A program made the position numbers and the translations under genes. A stretch of 64,000 bases of DNA. It comes from Diadema setosum (Eukaryota; Echinodermata; Echinoidea; Diadematoida; Diadematidae). A model generated the notes under the pieces. It was not told the DNA's origin and searched no databases. It saw only the letters and a program-made list of their open reading frames with translations. The stretch is taken from contig NC_092696.1 in assembly GCF_964275005.1 (NCBI RefSeq), positions 28,913,953-28,977,952 on the forward strand. The letters run 5' to 3'. Position 1 is the stretch's first letter. Each line of letters begins with the position of its first letter. This document shows, piece after piece, positions 47,518 through 59,800 of this stretch.

Positions 47518-48289
47518 CCCTATTCTAACTGGGGGGGGGGGGGGGTCAAATTGACTCCCCCCTCGACGTTTCGCGCCACGATTTCGCAACGCGCAAGATT
47601 TTGCCACGTCGTTTCACAACTTTTTTCATTGAAGTCTCCCGCATATTTTTAGACCAAATTTGCGACGTCCGGGTACACCGTTCTGAAGATACGTAATGTT
47701 TTGCATATGCATGTCAACCCCAAAACAGCTCAAATTCATGATATCGTGTGCAAATCCAATGCAAATTGTGTTTTTTGGTTAAATTGATATAAATAAGATT
47801 ATTTCAACTTTTAACCATTGAAATTAATCAATTCTAGTGTAGATAGCCTGAAAAAGTGCCTGCAACAAATTTTGGCAAAAAAACAATGGAAAACAAAAGG
47901 TCGAAAAAAACAATAAAATACATAAGAAATTAACAAAACAATAGCAAACAAAAGAAATTGATTTTGATTGTGCTATTTTTTTACACAAAAATTGTTTGAT
48001 GTGTCTTGAGGAATTCTGACACGAAAATTTAGCAATCCTCCAGTCTTTTTAATGGAGTTATAGGTGAAAATATGATTTCATGCACAAATTTGCATAATTA
48101 ATTTATTAAAAATAGAAAGGCAATATTTTTCTATTGTGTGACCATGTAATCTTGTAGTTGACATCCAGCTCTATCTTCAGGCAAAATTTCGCGGCGATCG
48201 TGCGATCGGCGGCCGAGATCTGAAGGGGGGTCAAATTGACCCCCCCCCTCAGTAAAAACTTGGTCTCAAATAGCCCATTTAGAATAGGG
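47518..48289. mobile_element. TTAA-flanked non-autonomous element, copy 2 (772 bp)
   Basis: TTAA at 47514-47517 and 48290-48293. Inverted ends CCCTATTCTAACTGGG and CCATTTAGAATAGGG, then poly-G and poly-C tracts next to GTCAAATTGAC at both ends. It shares the CGATCG / GGCCGAGATCTGAAGGGG block with 264-1060, in opposite orientation, and nearly the same length. Confidence 0.88.
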
Positions 48290-48301
48290 TTAAAGCATTT
48301 T

Positions 48302-48372
48302 TTTTTTGTAACCTGCTTCAGACGAACTGATTTTGCTATAACCCGTTTCCCATTGACGCATGCCAGAGTGTA
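48302..48372. repeat. TTTAACCC-type repeat fragment, copy 2
   Basis: AACTGATTTTGCTATAACCC and GTTTCCCATTGACGCATGCC match copies 1 and 3. It begins directly after the 772 bp element, so the element may have landed in it. Confidence 0.5.
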
Positions 48373-48954
48373 TACTCTTGACTAGCCTTCAATTGGATTT
48401 ATGTAAATCAAGAGTTCAGTATAGGATCGAGAATCAGGAAATGGTTCATTTTGTGAGAAAGTCATCTGTTCTCGAGATGCGTGTGCCATGTGTTGTGTTC
48501 CTTACAATACAGGAACACTGGTAGATGTGTGATACTTTTGTTAGGACATGCAGATAAGTGGTTAATGATAGATATGTTAATCAAGTAACTGAGCCTTGCA
48601 CCAAGGAAGGGAACAAAGAATGACTTGCTGAATCAATACCGAAGGGGAAAGGAGCAGGAGAAATGGTGTGAACGTGGCCTGCCAACAGCCATTACATGGT
48701 AGAGTATCATAGACAGTGCTGAATGAATGGCACATGAATTTCTTAAAACTCTGTCATACCTTTCAAGTTAATAACTTTGATAACCAGAAAAGCACTTTGA
48801 GAGCGCAGACCTCGGGCCGGCAGCTCATATCCACAAACCGCATGAAATTTCCCAATATAGAAGCCTTTTGTTTACGTCTGACTCATCAGTCGAGCATGCA
48901 CTATAGTGTGTGTACGTATGTAAACCTCCAGAACGCGCAGCTAGAACTGTCAAG

Positions 48955-49190
48955 TTCATTGACCTTATACGCTGACAAATCAGAAATCATTCAAAAGTCC
49001 ATAAAGATTCCTGGATCACTACCAAAATTTAATCATCTGTTCCTTGTGTCATTATCGACTTTTCCTTTAAGTGTCATTCAAATCCGTGCACAACTTACGG
49101 AGTTATTTTGCAAACATACAAACCAATGCCATGATCACTTAACTACCTCCTTCTTTGGTGGAGGTAATGAAAAACTCAATAAATACTATT
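48955..49190 (+). repeat. Dispersed repeat ending in CCTCC...GGAGG
   Basis: AAGTTCATTGACC, TTCATTCAAATCCGTGCACA-like phrases, GAGTTATTTTGCAAACATAC and CTACCTCCTTCTTTGGTGGAGG follow the order of a repeat common in marine invertebrates, which ends in a short CCTCC/GGAGG hairpin. A 160-codon open frame across it (48716-49198) is not taken as a gene. Confidence 0.5.
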
Positions 49191-49199
49191 ACTTTTGAT

Positions 49200-49936
49200 T
49201 GCCCTTATACAGCAGTGCACTTATAATTTTGGAACTTTTCTTCAATGTCTTTGTATCTTTGTAGGCTTTTTTGACTATTTATTTCATAAGGTAATACATG
49301 TACTATATTTCAAAACAGTATCGTCCAAATCAAATTTCAATATTAATTGCGGTTATGTGTCTTGACAAGTTGATGGATAGTTGTCAATCCTTAAAACTTT
49401 TTTAACTGTGATATTTAATATGAATGTTCATTGTTACAAAATGGTTCATGCCCCCTTCTGTCTAATGAATATTCATCAGAAACAACTGCTCCTTGTACAT
49501 TCATTATGAATATTTACCAATAATGCTCATGCCCTCAACGTGTGAGCGTGTTCATACAGTAGGAGGTGCTGGCTAGATTGCATAGACAGCAATTTTGTTT
49601 GTTCTGTGTATTGATGAATGGAAGCTAGCTGCAGCACAACTTCACTTTTTCTTTTTTAGTCTTTTTGTAAAGTGTTCTTGTATAGATGGTATTTAAATGT
49701 CATTTGTACTTGAAACAGTGGTATCCCCTGTCTTTTTTTGTTGTCATAAGCTGTGTGTATACATGCCTGGCTTGATAGCAGTCATGCATGTGTGGGTGTG
49801 CATGTGCTATCCAGGTCATGTGTTAGAATGATGATGATCATATTAGACTAGTTTTGATGATATTGATGATAATGCTGAGCATATGTATGATAGTAATGAT
49901 GGTAAGAATAATATTTAAAGCGATGATATATGTATG

Positions 49937-49977
<41 letters not shown>

Positions 49978-50420
49978 CTTCTCCATACTTAAGTTTGACC
50001 TTTTTTTTTTTTTTAAACTGAGTATATTCTGACAAATAAAGGATTGACAAGGCCCATGGAAATCAGACTTGAAGTTGTGGACTACATTAGATTTGATATG
50101 ATGAGCAGTGATTTTGGTCGTGGTTACAAATTAACATATACAGTACTCCAAAGTGAATTTTACTTGTTCGGATTCAATGAACCCTGGTGAAAAAAACAAA
50201 CAAACAAAAAAAAAACAAAAACAAAAACAAACGTACCTTGTGATAACTAACTGTAACAAACTTCAACAAAATGAAATCAGCAGGATCCTGCATACATTAT
50301 GCTATCAAGATTTATTTCATCATTTTCTTTTTAAGTAAAGGTTGTTTCTATTTATTTGATAGGACATTGTTAGAACACATAATTGCTATTGATTCCTAGA
50401 GATACCGGTGCACGCACTGT
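49200..50420. other. Intergenic stretch
   Basis: (TA)n at 49925-49974, a poly-A/CAAAA run near 50190. ACAAATAAAGG near 50034 is a possible polyadenylation signal but lies too far from PRMT1 to assign. Confidence 0.35.
49925..49974. repeat. (TA)n microsatellite
   Basis: Pure TA run of about 20 units after TATG repeats. Confidence 0.9.
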
Positions 50421-50426
50421 TCTTAA

Positions 50427-50984
50427 AGGACAAGTCCACCTTCATATACATGAGGATTGAGTGAATGCGGCAATATAAGTAGAACACATCAGTGAGAGTT
50501 TGAGGAAAATCTAAACTCCGCTGAAAAGTTATAAATTTTTGAAGTGTCTGCTCAGTCACTGCTGGATGAGAAGACTACTACAACTGATGATGTCACATGT
50601 GTACAACAGTATAAGGAAAATATAAAGAGAATTCCACAAAATGTTACTTATTGAAAAAGTGCACATTTCCTCTACTTGTCACTAAGGTATGTTAAGGGTA
50701 ATATTATTCCCCCTGCCTTCTGAAAGAGGGAAGTCGGGCATTCTCTTATTATGCGAGAAAAGTGAAAATATGTTGAATTTTCTTTATATTTTCTTTAAAT
50801 CGTTGTACGCATGTGACATCATCAGCTGTAGTATTCTTCTCATCCAGCAGTGACTGAGCAGAAACTTCAAAAATTCATAACTTTTCAACTGATTGTCCGA
50901 TTTTCCTCAAACTCTCACTGATGTGTTCTACTAATATTGCTGCATTCACTCAATCCACAAGTCTATGAAGGTGAACTTGTCCTT
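50427..50984. mobile_element. TTAA foldback family B, full copy (558 bp)
   Basis: TTAA at 50423-50426 and 50985-50988. Same ends (AGGACAAGTCCACCTTCAT; inverse on the right) and inner arms as 30139-30699. Confidence 0.9.
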
Positions 50985-51369
50985 TTAATCTTTAGTTACG
51001 GTACCGTACTGTGATGATGATGATGTTGATGCTATTGTATGTAGGCACGCATTAATTCCCTATCCAAATGTATAATCGGCCCTCTTGCAATAATCAGCAC
51101 GATTATAAAATACAATGTATAGCATGCAGTGCTTGGGCTGAATTTTATGCCCTTTCGTGGGTATAAACGACCTTGATACCAAACATTGATCTCGATCCAT
51201 ACGAAATACGTTGAAATGCGTGACCTGTCTCGGCTAGTAAGTGGATCTCAAAGCAAAAGTGTATACACATTTTATACACGCAGTTTCACAATTCGCGCAG
51301 TCGCGTCTAGTCTAAAAATAGGCATGTGACCGCAGATGACCCCTACCATTATGGTTGTTTACATTTCCA

Positions 51370-51460
51370 AAATGAGCTGTGATTGGTCAAAAGTGTGTGG
51401 AAGGACGCGTTTGATCAATAGATTATCAAACACGACGCTGGCGCATGCGCAGACGTTAAG
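51370..51460 (+). promoter_or_regulatory. Promoter-like region with NF-Y and NRF1-type sites
   Basis: ATTGG (reverse CCAAT) at 51382-51386 and GGCGCATGCGCA at 51440-51451, a full match to the NRF1 palindrome. It lies 2.4 kb upstream of the STRA8-like start codon. Which transcript it serves is inference. Confidence 0.45.
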
Positions 51461-51830
51461 TGTCTCCGTGTGTGTACGTATGGACGTGTACGTGTATGTG
51501 TGATCAGAAGATCCCATTAATCATCATCACCTCACGTTCTCATACACGGGTGTGTACACTGTTTTACCGATGCAGCTAGCTACAGCTAGCTAGCTACTGC
51601 TGGCTACGTGTCTATTTATGGGATTGCTGGATGCCGTCCTGTTTTAGCTGAGGATAAGTCGCAACTAAATGGCAAAACGTGATGACCTTGGCTTCAACTT
51701 CTTCCCGAACAGGTTCGTAAACAATTACGGATTGCCCCGATTTCACTAAGAATCTTTAGAAAATGGTTTAGATCTGTGATAATCAAGTTCGAACTATCTA
51801 AAGTTAGGCAAGCCACTAGACAGAAAGATC

Positions 51831-51892
51831 CGTCTGTCCGGAGGACTCTTTTTATATTTTGCCATTAACGCTGTCCTCCGTAGACAGACGGA
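51831..51892. repeat. Imperfect inverted repeat
   Basis: CCGTCTGTCCGGAGGAC pairs with GTCCTCCGTAGACAGACGG, two bases longer on the right, with a 26-base loop. Confidence 0.75.
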
Positions 51893-52157
51893 AGCTTGCA
51901 GTACCCATTGCTGTGTGGATGTTCTTAACCACTGTCTCTATGGAAAATTGGGTGAGGTACCTCACCCTTCTCGATTGCGTCTAATTCACGGCCCTAGGTC
52001 GGCAAATTTAAGCTTGTATAGTGAAATTAGCCTTTTAAGAATACATTACACTCACCAGATTAATGAATAATCCAACATTTTAGTAGAATTTTCAACGCAA
52101 AACACAGCCTGTCGCGTCGTCACGTTCAAACTCCAGAAACATACACTATGAATCTAT

Positions 52158-52232
52158 TAGCCAATCACATGCGAGGTAGTTTCTACGTGTTTGTTTTACT
52201 AAAACACGTACCTCGTATGTGATTGGCTTACA
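52158..52232. promoter_or_regulatory. Palindromic pair of CCAAT boxes, followed by a YY1-type site
   Basis: TAGCCAATCACATGCGAGGTA faces TACCTCGTATGTGATTGGCTTA, arms of about 21 bases separated by about 30. Each arm holds an inverted CCAAT. AAAATGGCG at 52238-52246 follows, a YY1-type element often just downstream of start sites. Confidence 0.5.
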
Positions 52233-52483
52233 GATTTAAAATGGCGACTTACAGCTTGCGAACGGCGATGTTGCGATATCGATAAAATTTCTGCGTTATA
52301 ACCGAGTTTATGTGAGTATTTCGATTGCACAATTGATAAATTTATCCCAAATATTGCTGCATAATGTGTCATGTCATGTCAAACTTGTTTGAATGTAAAA
52401 AAGCTGTCTGAAATTTGGTTTATCGTAACGTTTGATCTGTGCGCGACTGCTCCACACAGGAGCCGCAATCATTGACTTCGGTC

Positions 52484-52562
52484 TGTATACGGAGGGGATC
52501 CGTGAAGCCAGACGCAGTCTCCGCGGAACATTCCCCGACGGACAGATACAGACCGATCTTTC
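52484..52562. repeat. Inverted repeat with CGGTCTGTAT arms
   Basis: TTCGGTCTGTATACGGAG faces CGGACAGATACAGACCGAT. It may be related to the repeat at 51831. Confidence 0.6.
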
Positions 52563-52639
52563 GGTCAAGCAAGCCACTAACAGTAGATCTAAGTAGAAAG
52601 CATAATCACAAGGTCGAACTTAGTTGACGCAGTTGTCTG

Positions 52640-53780
52640 TCTAAAAAGAACGCGTTAGAGGAGACCTAACGTTAGACCTAACGTATGGTTAGGCCTACTC
52701 CCGTTAAAACGAACACGATTATATCGAAATTCCATTTACAAGTTAGCCCGCCGCATCTTTTTAGTGTTTATTTGTTCGGTTATAACGAGATTTCGATATA
52801 TTTCTAGACCATAGAAATGCTAACGTTAGACGTCTAACGGAAGAAAACTGCTGCCGTGCTGGTCCCGAGCCGAGCCGGACTTCGTTTAGGTCATACTACT
52901 AGACGTGGTAGGCCTAACGGGGGTCCACTGTAAACACCTGTCAGACTCTGTGTCAGTATGAATGCGATGATTGGCAATAAATGGTTAACACAGTGTCACA
53001 GGTTAGACGTCTTGAAAATGGTCTGTTCAGTGGTCTGTTTCTAGAGATAAAATGAATGCAATAACCAGTAGGCTAAGGCAATTGTTGAATCTAGACTGAG
53101 GAGTAATGTTAGACTCAATGTCAGTCAAATGACATTTGAAGAGATAGCAAGGTCCTAGATTAGTAGAGATAGAGCCGAGGGAGAAAACTCTAGTGACAGT
53201 GTCTAGATTCCAGACAACCTAAAAAAAAAAAAAAGAAAATGATAAGAAAAGTCTGTGCCGACTGTGGTAGACTATAATTTAGTCTCCTTTGTTTGATTGT
53301 GACCTGTAATTCATTCTTAGACTTGGATTCTACTAGTTTTGATAGTAAATAGTCTGACATGTCTATTGAGTATTGGTATTGCTAATGCTAGATCCTAACC
53401 TGTGTGTTAGATCTGTAGACTGTTACGTATAGATGTTGTCTAGGCCCTAGCTAGGGTTTATCTAGCAAAATTAAAGCATTGATGACACTTAACTCTAGGC
53501 CTACATGCAAAATCAAAAAGACAAAACGGGCAAAATTAAGATAGAATCTAGAAACAGATATCTGTTTCACATCGTAATGTCATATTTCAGTTCACCAGTT
53601 TATTACTAAATCAGTAAATGATCTTCAAAGAGTTGAATGAGTTATATGAGTTTGGTGAATGATGACCTTGATATCATAATGATTTTTAAAATGACCTTGG
53701 CATTGTGATCTTTTCTTCTTTCTCTGTCAATGAATTCAGTGAGAGATTGGTGGCAAGACTGACTGCATTAATTATTGATA
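52640..53780. other. Non-coding stretch before the STRA8-like start exon
   Basis: Several AACGTTAGAC and CTAGACTG phrases (near 52665, 52820, 53090) like those in the middle of the foldback element at 37897. No exon recognised. Confidence 0.35.
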
Positions 53781-53787
53781 TTTATAG

Positions 53788-53845
53788 AAACCACATCGAT
53801 ACTTTCACTTTGTGAGAACCGTCTACACCCTGAAAGTGCGCAAAA
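53788..53845 (+). other. Probable 5' UTR of the STRA8-like start exon
   Basis: ATATTTATAG ends at 53787 and could be the acceptor. In the frame of the ATG at 53846 there are TGA stops upstream within this stretch, so that ATG is the first possible Met of the frame. Confidence 0.45.
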
Positions 53846-53848
53846 ATG
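53846..53848 (+). CDS. STRA8-like exon 1, coding part is the ATG alone
   Basis: CAAAAATG|GTAAGA: the start codon is the last codon of the exon and is followed by a good donor. It gives phase 0, which the next exon needs. Alternative: translation starts at an unseen upstream exon. Confidence 0.5.
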
Positions 53849-56800
53849 GTAAGATACTTTTTCTTTTCTTTCACTTTTGCCTGTTAAATCATAGCAAGAG
53901 GTATAACTATCATGTTTGATCTAAATTGGGCAATGAAAGATGATGCTGGCTGAAAAGTTTGTTTGCTGAAGCTTGTTTGTTTTTAACTCACAGTACTTTT
54001 CAACCTACTGAAGCCAAGAGGTATGGTACAAACTGGAAAATTAGAGAATTGTATGGACCCGGTAAATGGGACACGCACAAAAAATGTATAATATAATTTT
54101 TTTTTCTAAATAGAGTGAACGTATCACAACTGAAAAAAAAAAAATCTTATTGATCCCTTCCAGCCAAAATCTAAATGATATACAAATTTGTACAAATGTG
54201 CCATATGATTTTGTTTCTGTTTGTCTGCCTGTTTGTTTGTTTGATTGTTTGTTTAATCTGTGGGTAGACATGCTGAAGAACAGCCCTGGCTGAACCGAAG
54301 TTTGATCTGTTTGACATATTATCAAAGTGAAATGAAACCATGTAGGGTCTACCTTGTTAAAGGGTGTGTACAGTTCTGGTCGAGGTGAGGGTTTAGCTTT
54401 TAACGTTTTGCGAGATATTCAGAAACCACTCTATGAGATGTCAAAGAGCATGCAGCTCTAAGGGGTATCAAAAGTTTATTCGATGAAAATCGGTTTTGAA
54501 ATGGCCGAGATATCCAAAAACAAGGTGAAACAAAGAGATCCTAATAAAGTTGTGGCATGTCGCCTTTTATTATTAGCACTTTTTTTGATATCTCAGCCAT
54601 TTGAAAACCAATTTTCATCAGAAAAACATTGAATCCTTCTTAAAATTACATGCTCTTTCATATTTCATAAGATGCTTTTCATTATCTCACTTAGGAATGT
54701 TCAAAACATGAATCCCCACCTCAACCAGTACTGTACAGTCCCTTTAGAATTAACTGATTCATTTGCCAGACAATACAATGTTCAGTCTGCAATAGATTTG
54801 AGAGTGCAGCATATGTTCCTGTCCTCAATGACAAAATGATATAAAGGCAGCAACAACAATTAAAAGCAAACAATTGTGATGACTGGATGTCATACTAGTA
54901 GGGGATGCCTTTTGTGTCCAATCAATTTTTTGGCCCTCACCCTTGTGTCTAATTGTGAATGCTCCACTTACTGTATTTGTCATTAGGCCCTATTTATTTT
55001 ATTTCATATTTCTGAAATTGTGTCCATCTCCATGATGCCATGCCCAGCTGCGCAACAAAAATAAAAGCAGCCCCACTTTTGAGGCAAAGAAGCTAAAGCG
55101 GAGGGCGTCCGATGCCAAGTGTCGGGCAAACATCACTGCTGGCTTCGAACTGCTTCGTAAGCAGGTGGGCTCATCAGAAACCCAAGAGAAGGTTTCAAAG
55201 GTAGGTACCATTTAAGTATTACACAGTATAGAAGTCTGTCAACTTTTATGAAGTGATGTATTGTGATAATAGGTGAGAAATATCTCTGTTGTGTTGCAAT
55301 AATTTCCCCGTTTCATATGAATTTAGTCATAACCAAAATAAAATTGGATGCTTCACAAAGCAGTCAGTCACCTTAATATACACTAAAAAAAGAAAAAAAA
55401 AAATCAAATCAAGCAAATGACATTGTGACTGAATATCGAAGGATGTAGTTTCTGGGTTTATTGGAACATCTTGAATCTAACGTAAGTCTTTTCAAGCCAC
55501 CCCTTGTGTATCTGTAGCATATGTTGTTAGAGATTTGCATCACAGAAATGAATCTTGCGTCCTAGTAAAAGACAATATCATAGGTGTAATCTTAGAGGAC
55601 CAGCATGAAAAAAGCAAGCAACTGCACATAAAATGCATCTGAACTATTCATGGACAGGTGTAGTATGATTTTGTGACTTTTGTTTTTTATTCACTCAGTA
55701 CGTTTCTTAGGCAGCAGAAGCATTGAAGTTGAAGGCTGAAGCTAATTCAGGATAGTAATGTTATTGACTTTGCCATTTTCTTGTACTAGGAAATGGTACT
55801 CAACCAGTCATTTCTGAGGATCAAATATTTGGAAGGAGTGTTGATTGCCCTGGAGCACACCCAAGGTATCTGATGGCTTAGTCTTCTGTTTTTCCTTGGT
55901 TTTACATTATAGGTTGCTCCATAAATGAATCTAATTGCAAAATAAGGCTGGGGGGGGGGGGAAACCTATAGTGGGAGAGTGCTGTGACAATTATCGATGC
56001 CTTTTGCCTTTACTGGTGTACATAAGGACAGAAAGTCTTTTTTTTTTGTTTTGTTCAGATGATAAATGCATTACTGGCCATAATTACCTCAGATACAAAC
56101 AAAAAATTATGTACAAACATGGGTTAACTGATATTTTTGCCTCCTTGTTCGATAAGCAACATGAATGACATTACAAGTTTTCATTTTTGATTTAGTTTTA
56201 ATTGATTTTGTTGTTGATTAATTGTTCAATAAGGCATAATGGTTCAAACCTACAGTACATCTCTTTTTTTCCCTCCCCAATGACACTTAGATCACATTTT
56301 CTTTATTCCCCATATCACTTGCCCTCTTTTAGAGTGGAAGGTGTGTGGATGTATTGCTCGTAGGGTTTACAATTTACAATCTTATGAAGATAGCGACAAC
56401 TTACAATCTTATGAAGATAGCCAATATAGTGTTCTATTTGATGAGGACTTGTAAGAAAAGTATGAACTTTCATCTGCCCATGTGTGTATGTGTCATTGCG
56501 TGGGGTCTAGTTTCTACTCATTAGTTTCTAGTTTAGGCAGACCCCAGTGCAAACATTAGAAGACATGCATAGAATTATGCTATATGACTGGTCTACTGAT
56601 GCTCAACATAGAAATCACCAGTGGCCGTGGGAATTTGGTGGAGAACCTCACCCCACTGCAGCTGCTGCGGGCCATCCATCATCAGTTTGTGGCTGCCCGA
56701 CAGAGGAGAGGGAACAGTGCGTACTTCCTGGCCTGCCCTACCCCATCCCAAAATGGAGCTGACCAGGGCACAAAAGTCAAAGCGCCCTCATCATCTGCAA

Positions 56801-59800
56801 AGAGGAGGTAGGTGTTAAATTATGCTCTACGTGCAAATGATTCACCAAAGACTGCCATTGTAATGAAGTCCTAGTTACCCGCAGTTTTTATGCCTCCGCC
56901 ACGAAGTGGTGCCGGAGGCATTATGTTTTCGGGTTGTCCGTCCGTCCATCCATCCGTCCGTCCGTCCTTCCGTCCGTCCGTCCTTCCGTCCGTCCGTCCT
57001 TCCGTCCGTCCGTCCTTCCGTCCGTCCGTCCTTCCGTCCGTCCGTAATGAATTTTGTGGACAAGGTAACTATCGAAACCTGTTGAGGTATCCTAATGAAA
57101 CTTGGCATGTATGTGTATTAGGGGGTGAAGTTGTGCCTATCAACTTTTGGGTGCACATGCTCAAGGTCAAAGGTCAAAAGTTCAAGGTCAAATACATAAA
57201 ATTTCACTATTTCCACCATATCTATTGAATGCCTGAAGATATTTTCTTGAAACTTAGTGTATACATGTTTTACCCAATTAAGATTCTCTGGTGAAAGTTT
57301 GGGTCATGAGGTCAAAGGTCAAAGCTCAAAAGGTCAGGTCAAATACATAAAATTTCACTATTTCCACCATATCTATTGAATGCCTGAAGAGATTTTCTTG
57401 AAACTTAGTGTATACATGTATTACTCAATTAAGATTCTCTGGTGAAAGTTTGGGTCATGAGGTCAAAGGTCAAAGGTCAAAAGGTAAAGTAAAAATATTA
57501 AAACTTCTTTTTTTTCTCCGTACCTTGGAAATTGTGTAACGTATCTTCATGGAACATAGTATATAATATACATGTACTGACTGGCAGTGATTATCTAGAG
57601 AATTTAGGGTTCATGGGGTCAAAGGTCAGGGGTCAAAGGTCAAGTGCAAGACTTCAAAATTTTACTATTACCCTCATATTTATGCAATGCCAGCAGGGTT
57701 ATTTTTCTACACTTGGTGTATGCATGTGTAACCTAATAGAAATTCTCTGGAAAGTTTTTTTTTTTCTCTTTTTGCCTCAAAGGTCAAAAGGTCAAATATC
57801 AAGTGAAAGTGCTGAACTAACTTTTTCCTCCATATCTCGGAAGTGGCTCAAATCACCTTGAAACTTAACAACTACATATTATGCATGTTCTACCTGAAAG
57901 TAATTATCTTATGAATTTTAGGGTCAAGGGCCAGATGAAAATGGTAACAATTTACTATTCAATTCAGAAATTGCACTTTTTCTCCACACCTGTACCTTAA
58001 AAATTACTCAATGCCTAAATGTATGAATGGGTCAAAGTCAAGTTAAAGTCCTTAAATCCCTAGATACATGCTCTCCTATTCATCCAATTAAACCTACGTC
58101 AAGGAAGGTGAACATTCAACACATTTGTGACAAACTTGTCATTCCAATATTTTGCCAATTTTGTGAAAATGTAATCACACAGTGTCCACATGTACTATCT
58201 AGACCTATTGGGAAAATCATGCATTATGGCAGAGGCATACCAGTCGCCAAAGCGACATTTCTAGTCTTTCATTGTATCAAAATTTTCTTATAACCAAAGG
58301 GAATTTTGCCCATAGGCAGAGGTGACAACAATTTTAGGAACTGAATGATTTATTTGTTGTAAAGAAATTTTTGTTGAACCAGGATTTGTTCTGACGGGAG
58401 CTTCGTGTCAAAGTTTACTTCAGACCACAGTTTATCGTGTACTTGCATGACTTCATACAGAGATGTACTTAGGGAATCTTCATGTTGCAGTCACATGCTA
58501 GAGTCAAAGGTCATTAAACGTCACTATTAAAAGCTTGGCTAAAAAGCCAACAACACTTAAATTCCCACTTTTCTCAATACTGTGAGACACGATTAGCTAA
58601 AATTTTGCTTTGTATTCATATGTGACCGTGCACCTCAAAACGAACATAAAGTTGCACACACTTGGGTAAACAAATGGGTAAACCTAGCCGAACTTGACTT
58701 TTTCATATTTTCTGAAAGAGCGGGTCTTCTTTTACATTATGCTAAAATTTGGTATCATAAAACGGGCAGGAAAGTGGGTTTTTTTTAGCAGTTTATCTCG
58801 GAACATTTTTGGTAGAATAGTGTGATTAGGTGTGTCTTTAGAATCCCTTTTTCATTTTTGAAAAACCTTGTCCACACTCTTCACTTTCAACTCTAATAAC
58901 TTTTGAAAGGATAATGCTAGTGCTTTGAAAGTTGGCATTAATTATGGACAGAATGTGTTAATGAGGCATGCTTAATTTCAGTTTAATCTGATAATCTCTT
59001 CATTGTTGTTACTCTGGAGGTTTACTTCTGTTTTTTGTCCCATTCATCGCACAGCCAGCACGGTTTGGTAAAGATTAAGCGCTTGAATAGACACTGTACT
59101 TCAGAGCCTCTTTTCTCAGTTCACACTTTTCCTGTGTTTGTGCTTTCTTTCCAATATTCAGATAGGTTAGGAGAGTCCATTTGATTTGAGTTATACATCA
59201 TTTTAGTGCGTAAAGTCTGCTCTTTCAGAATATGGTCTTAGCTAAAAATTCATGTCTGGCGACTTTTTGTTTGTTTTGAGGTGCAGGGTCACATATAACT
59301 TGGTATGTCACAACATGCATTGAAGCATAACACGGTTTAAAATTATAAAGCATATCTTAAAATCAATTTTATGGCTATGCAGTCACTGCATCATCAGTAC
59401 ATAAATGAATGATATAAGCATAGACAAGGCTCAACAATAGGCAGGTGTAAATGCATTGGTGCATAGATAGCTGTAACTCTCTTTAACCCGTTGAGGACGG
59501 GCTGATTTTTCTACAACACATATTTCCCATAGACACCTGCCCGAGTATAATCGGCGACTCCTCCTCAGCGGCTTTAAAAAAAGGAAAAAGATAAAGAAAT
59601 AAAGAGCTTTTTTCCCCTTCTGGTTCTGCCTGCCAACAGACCCTCAAAAAGGAGACCATCAAGCAAAGCCCGGCTCTTGAAGAAGTCGCCTTCACTTCAG
59701 AGGAAGAAGCAGTCTCCCATCATCCACCTGCCCCCGAACCTGGGCAAGGCGAGGGCCAAGAAGCTTATCAAGCTGGCCCCGACAGAGCTGGGCCAGGACC

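Noticed and set aside
48716-49198. A 160-codon open frame
   Set aside because: Its second half follows the text of a common dispersed repeat ending in CCTCC...GGAGG, and no protein motif is visible.
51669-51745. ATG with a short open frame as the STRA8-like start
   Set aside because: Its best donor leaves phase 2, which does not join in frame to 53788 or 55048. It may still be an upstream ORF of the transcript.
56541-56611. Acceptor GTTTAGGCAG at 56540 for STRA8-like exon 4
   Set aside because: In the required phase it meets a stop codon after ten codons, unlike the acceptors at 56572 and 56611.
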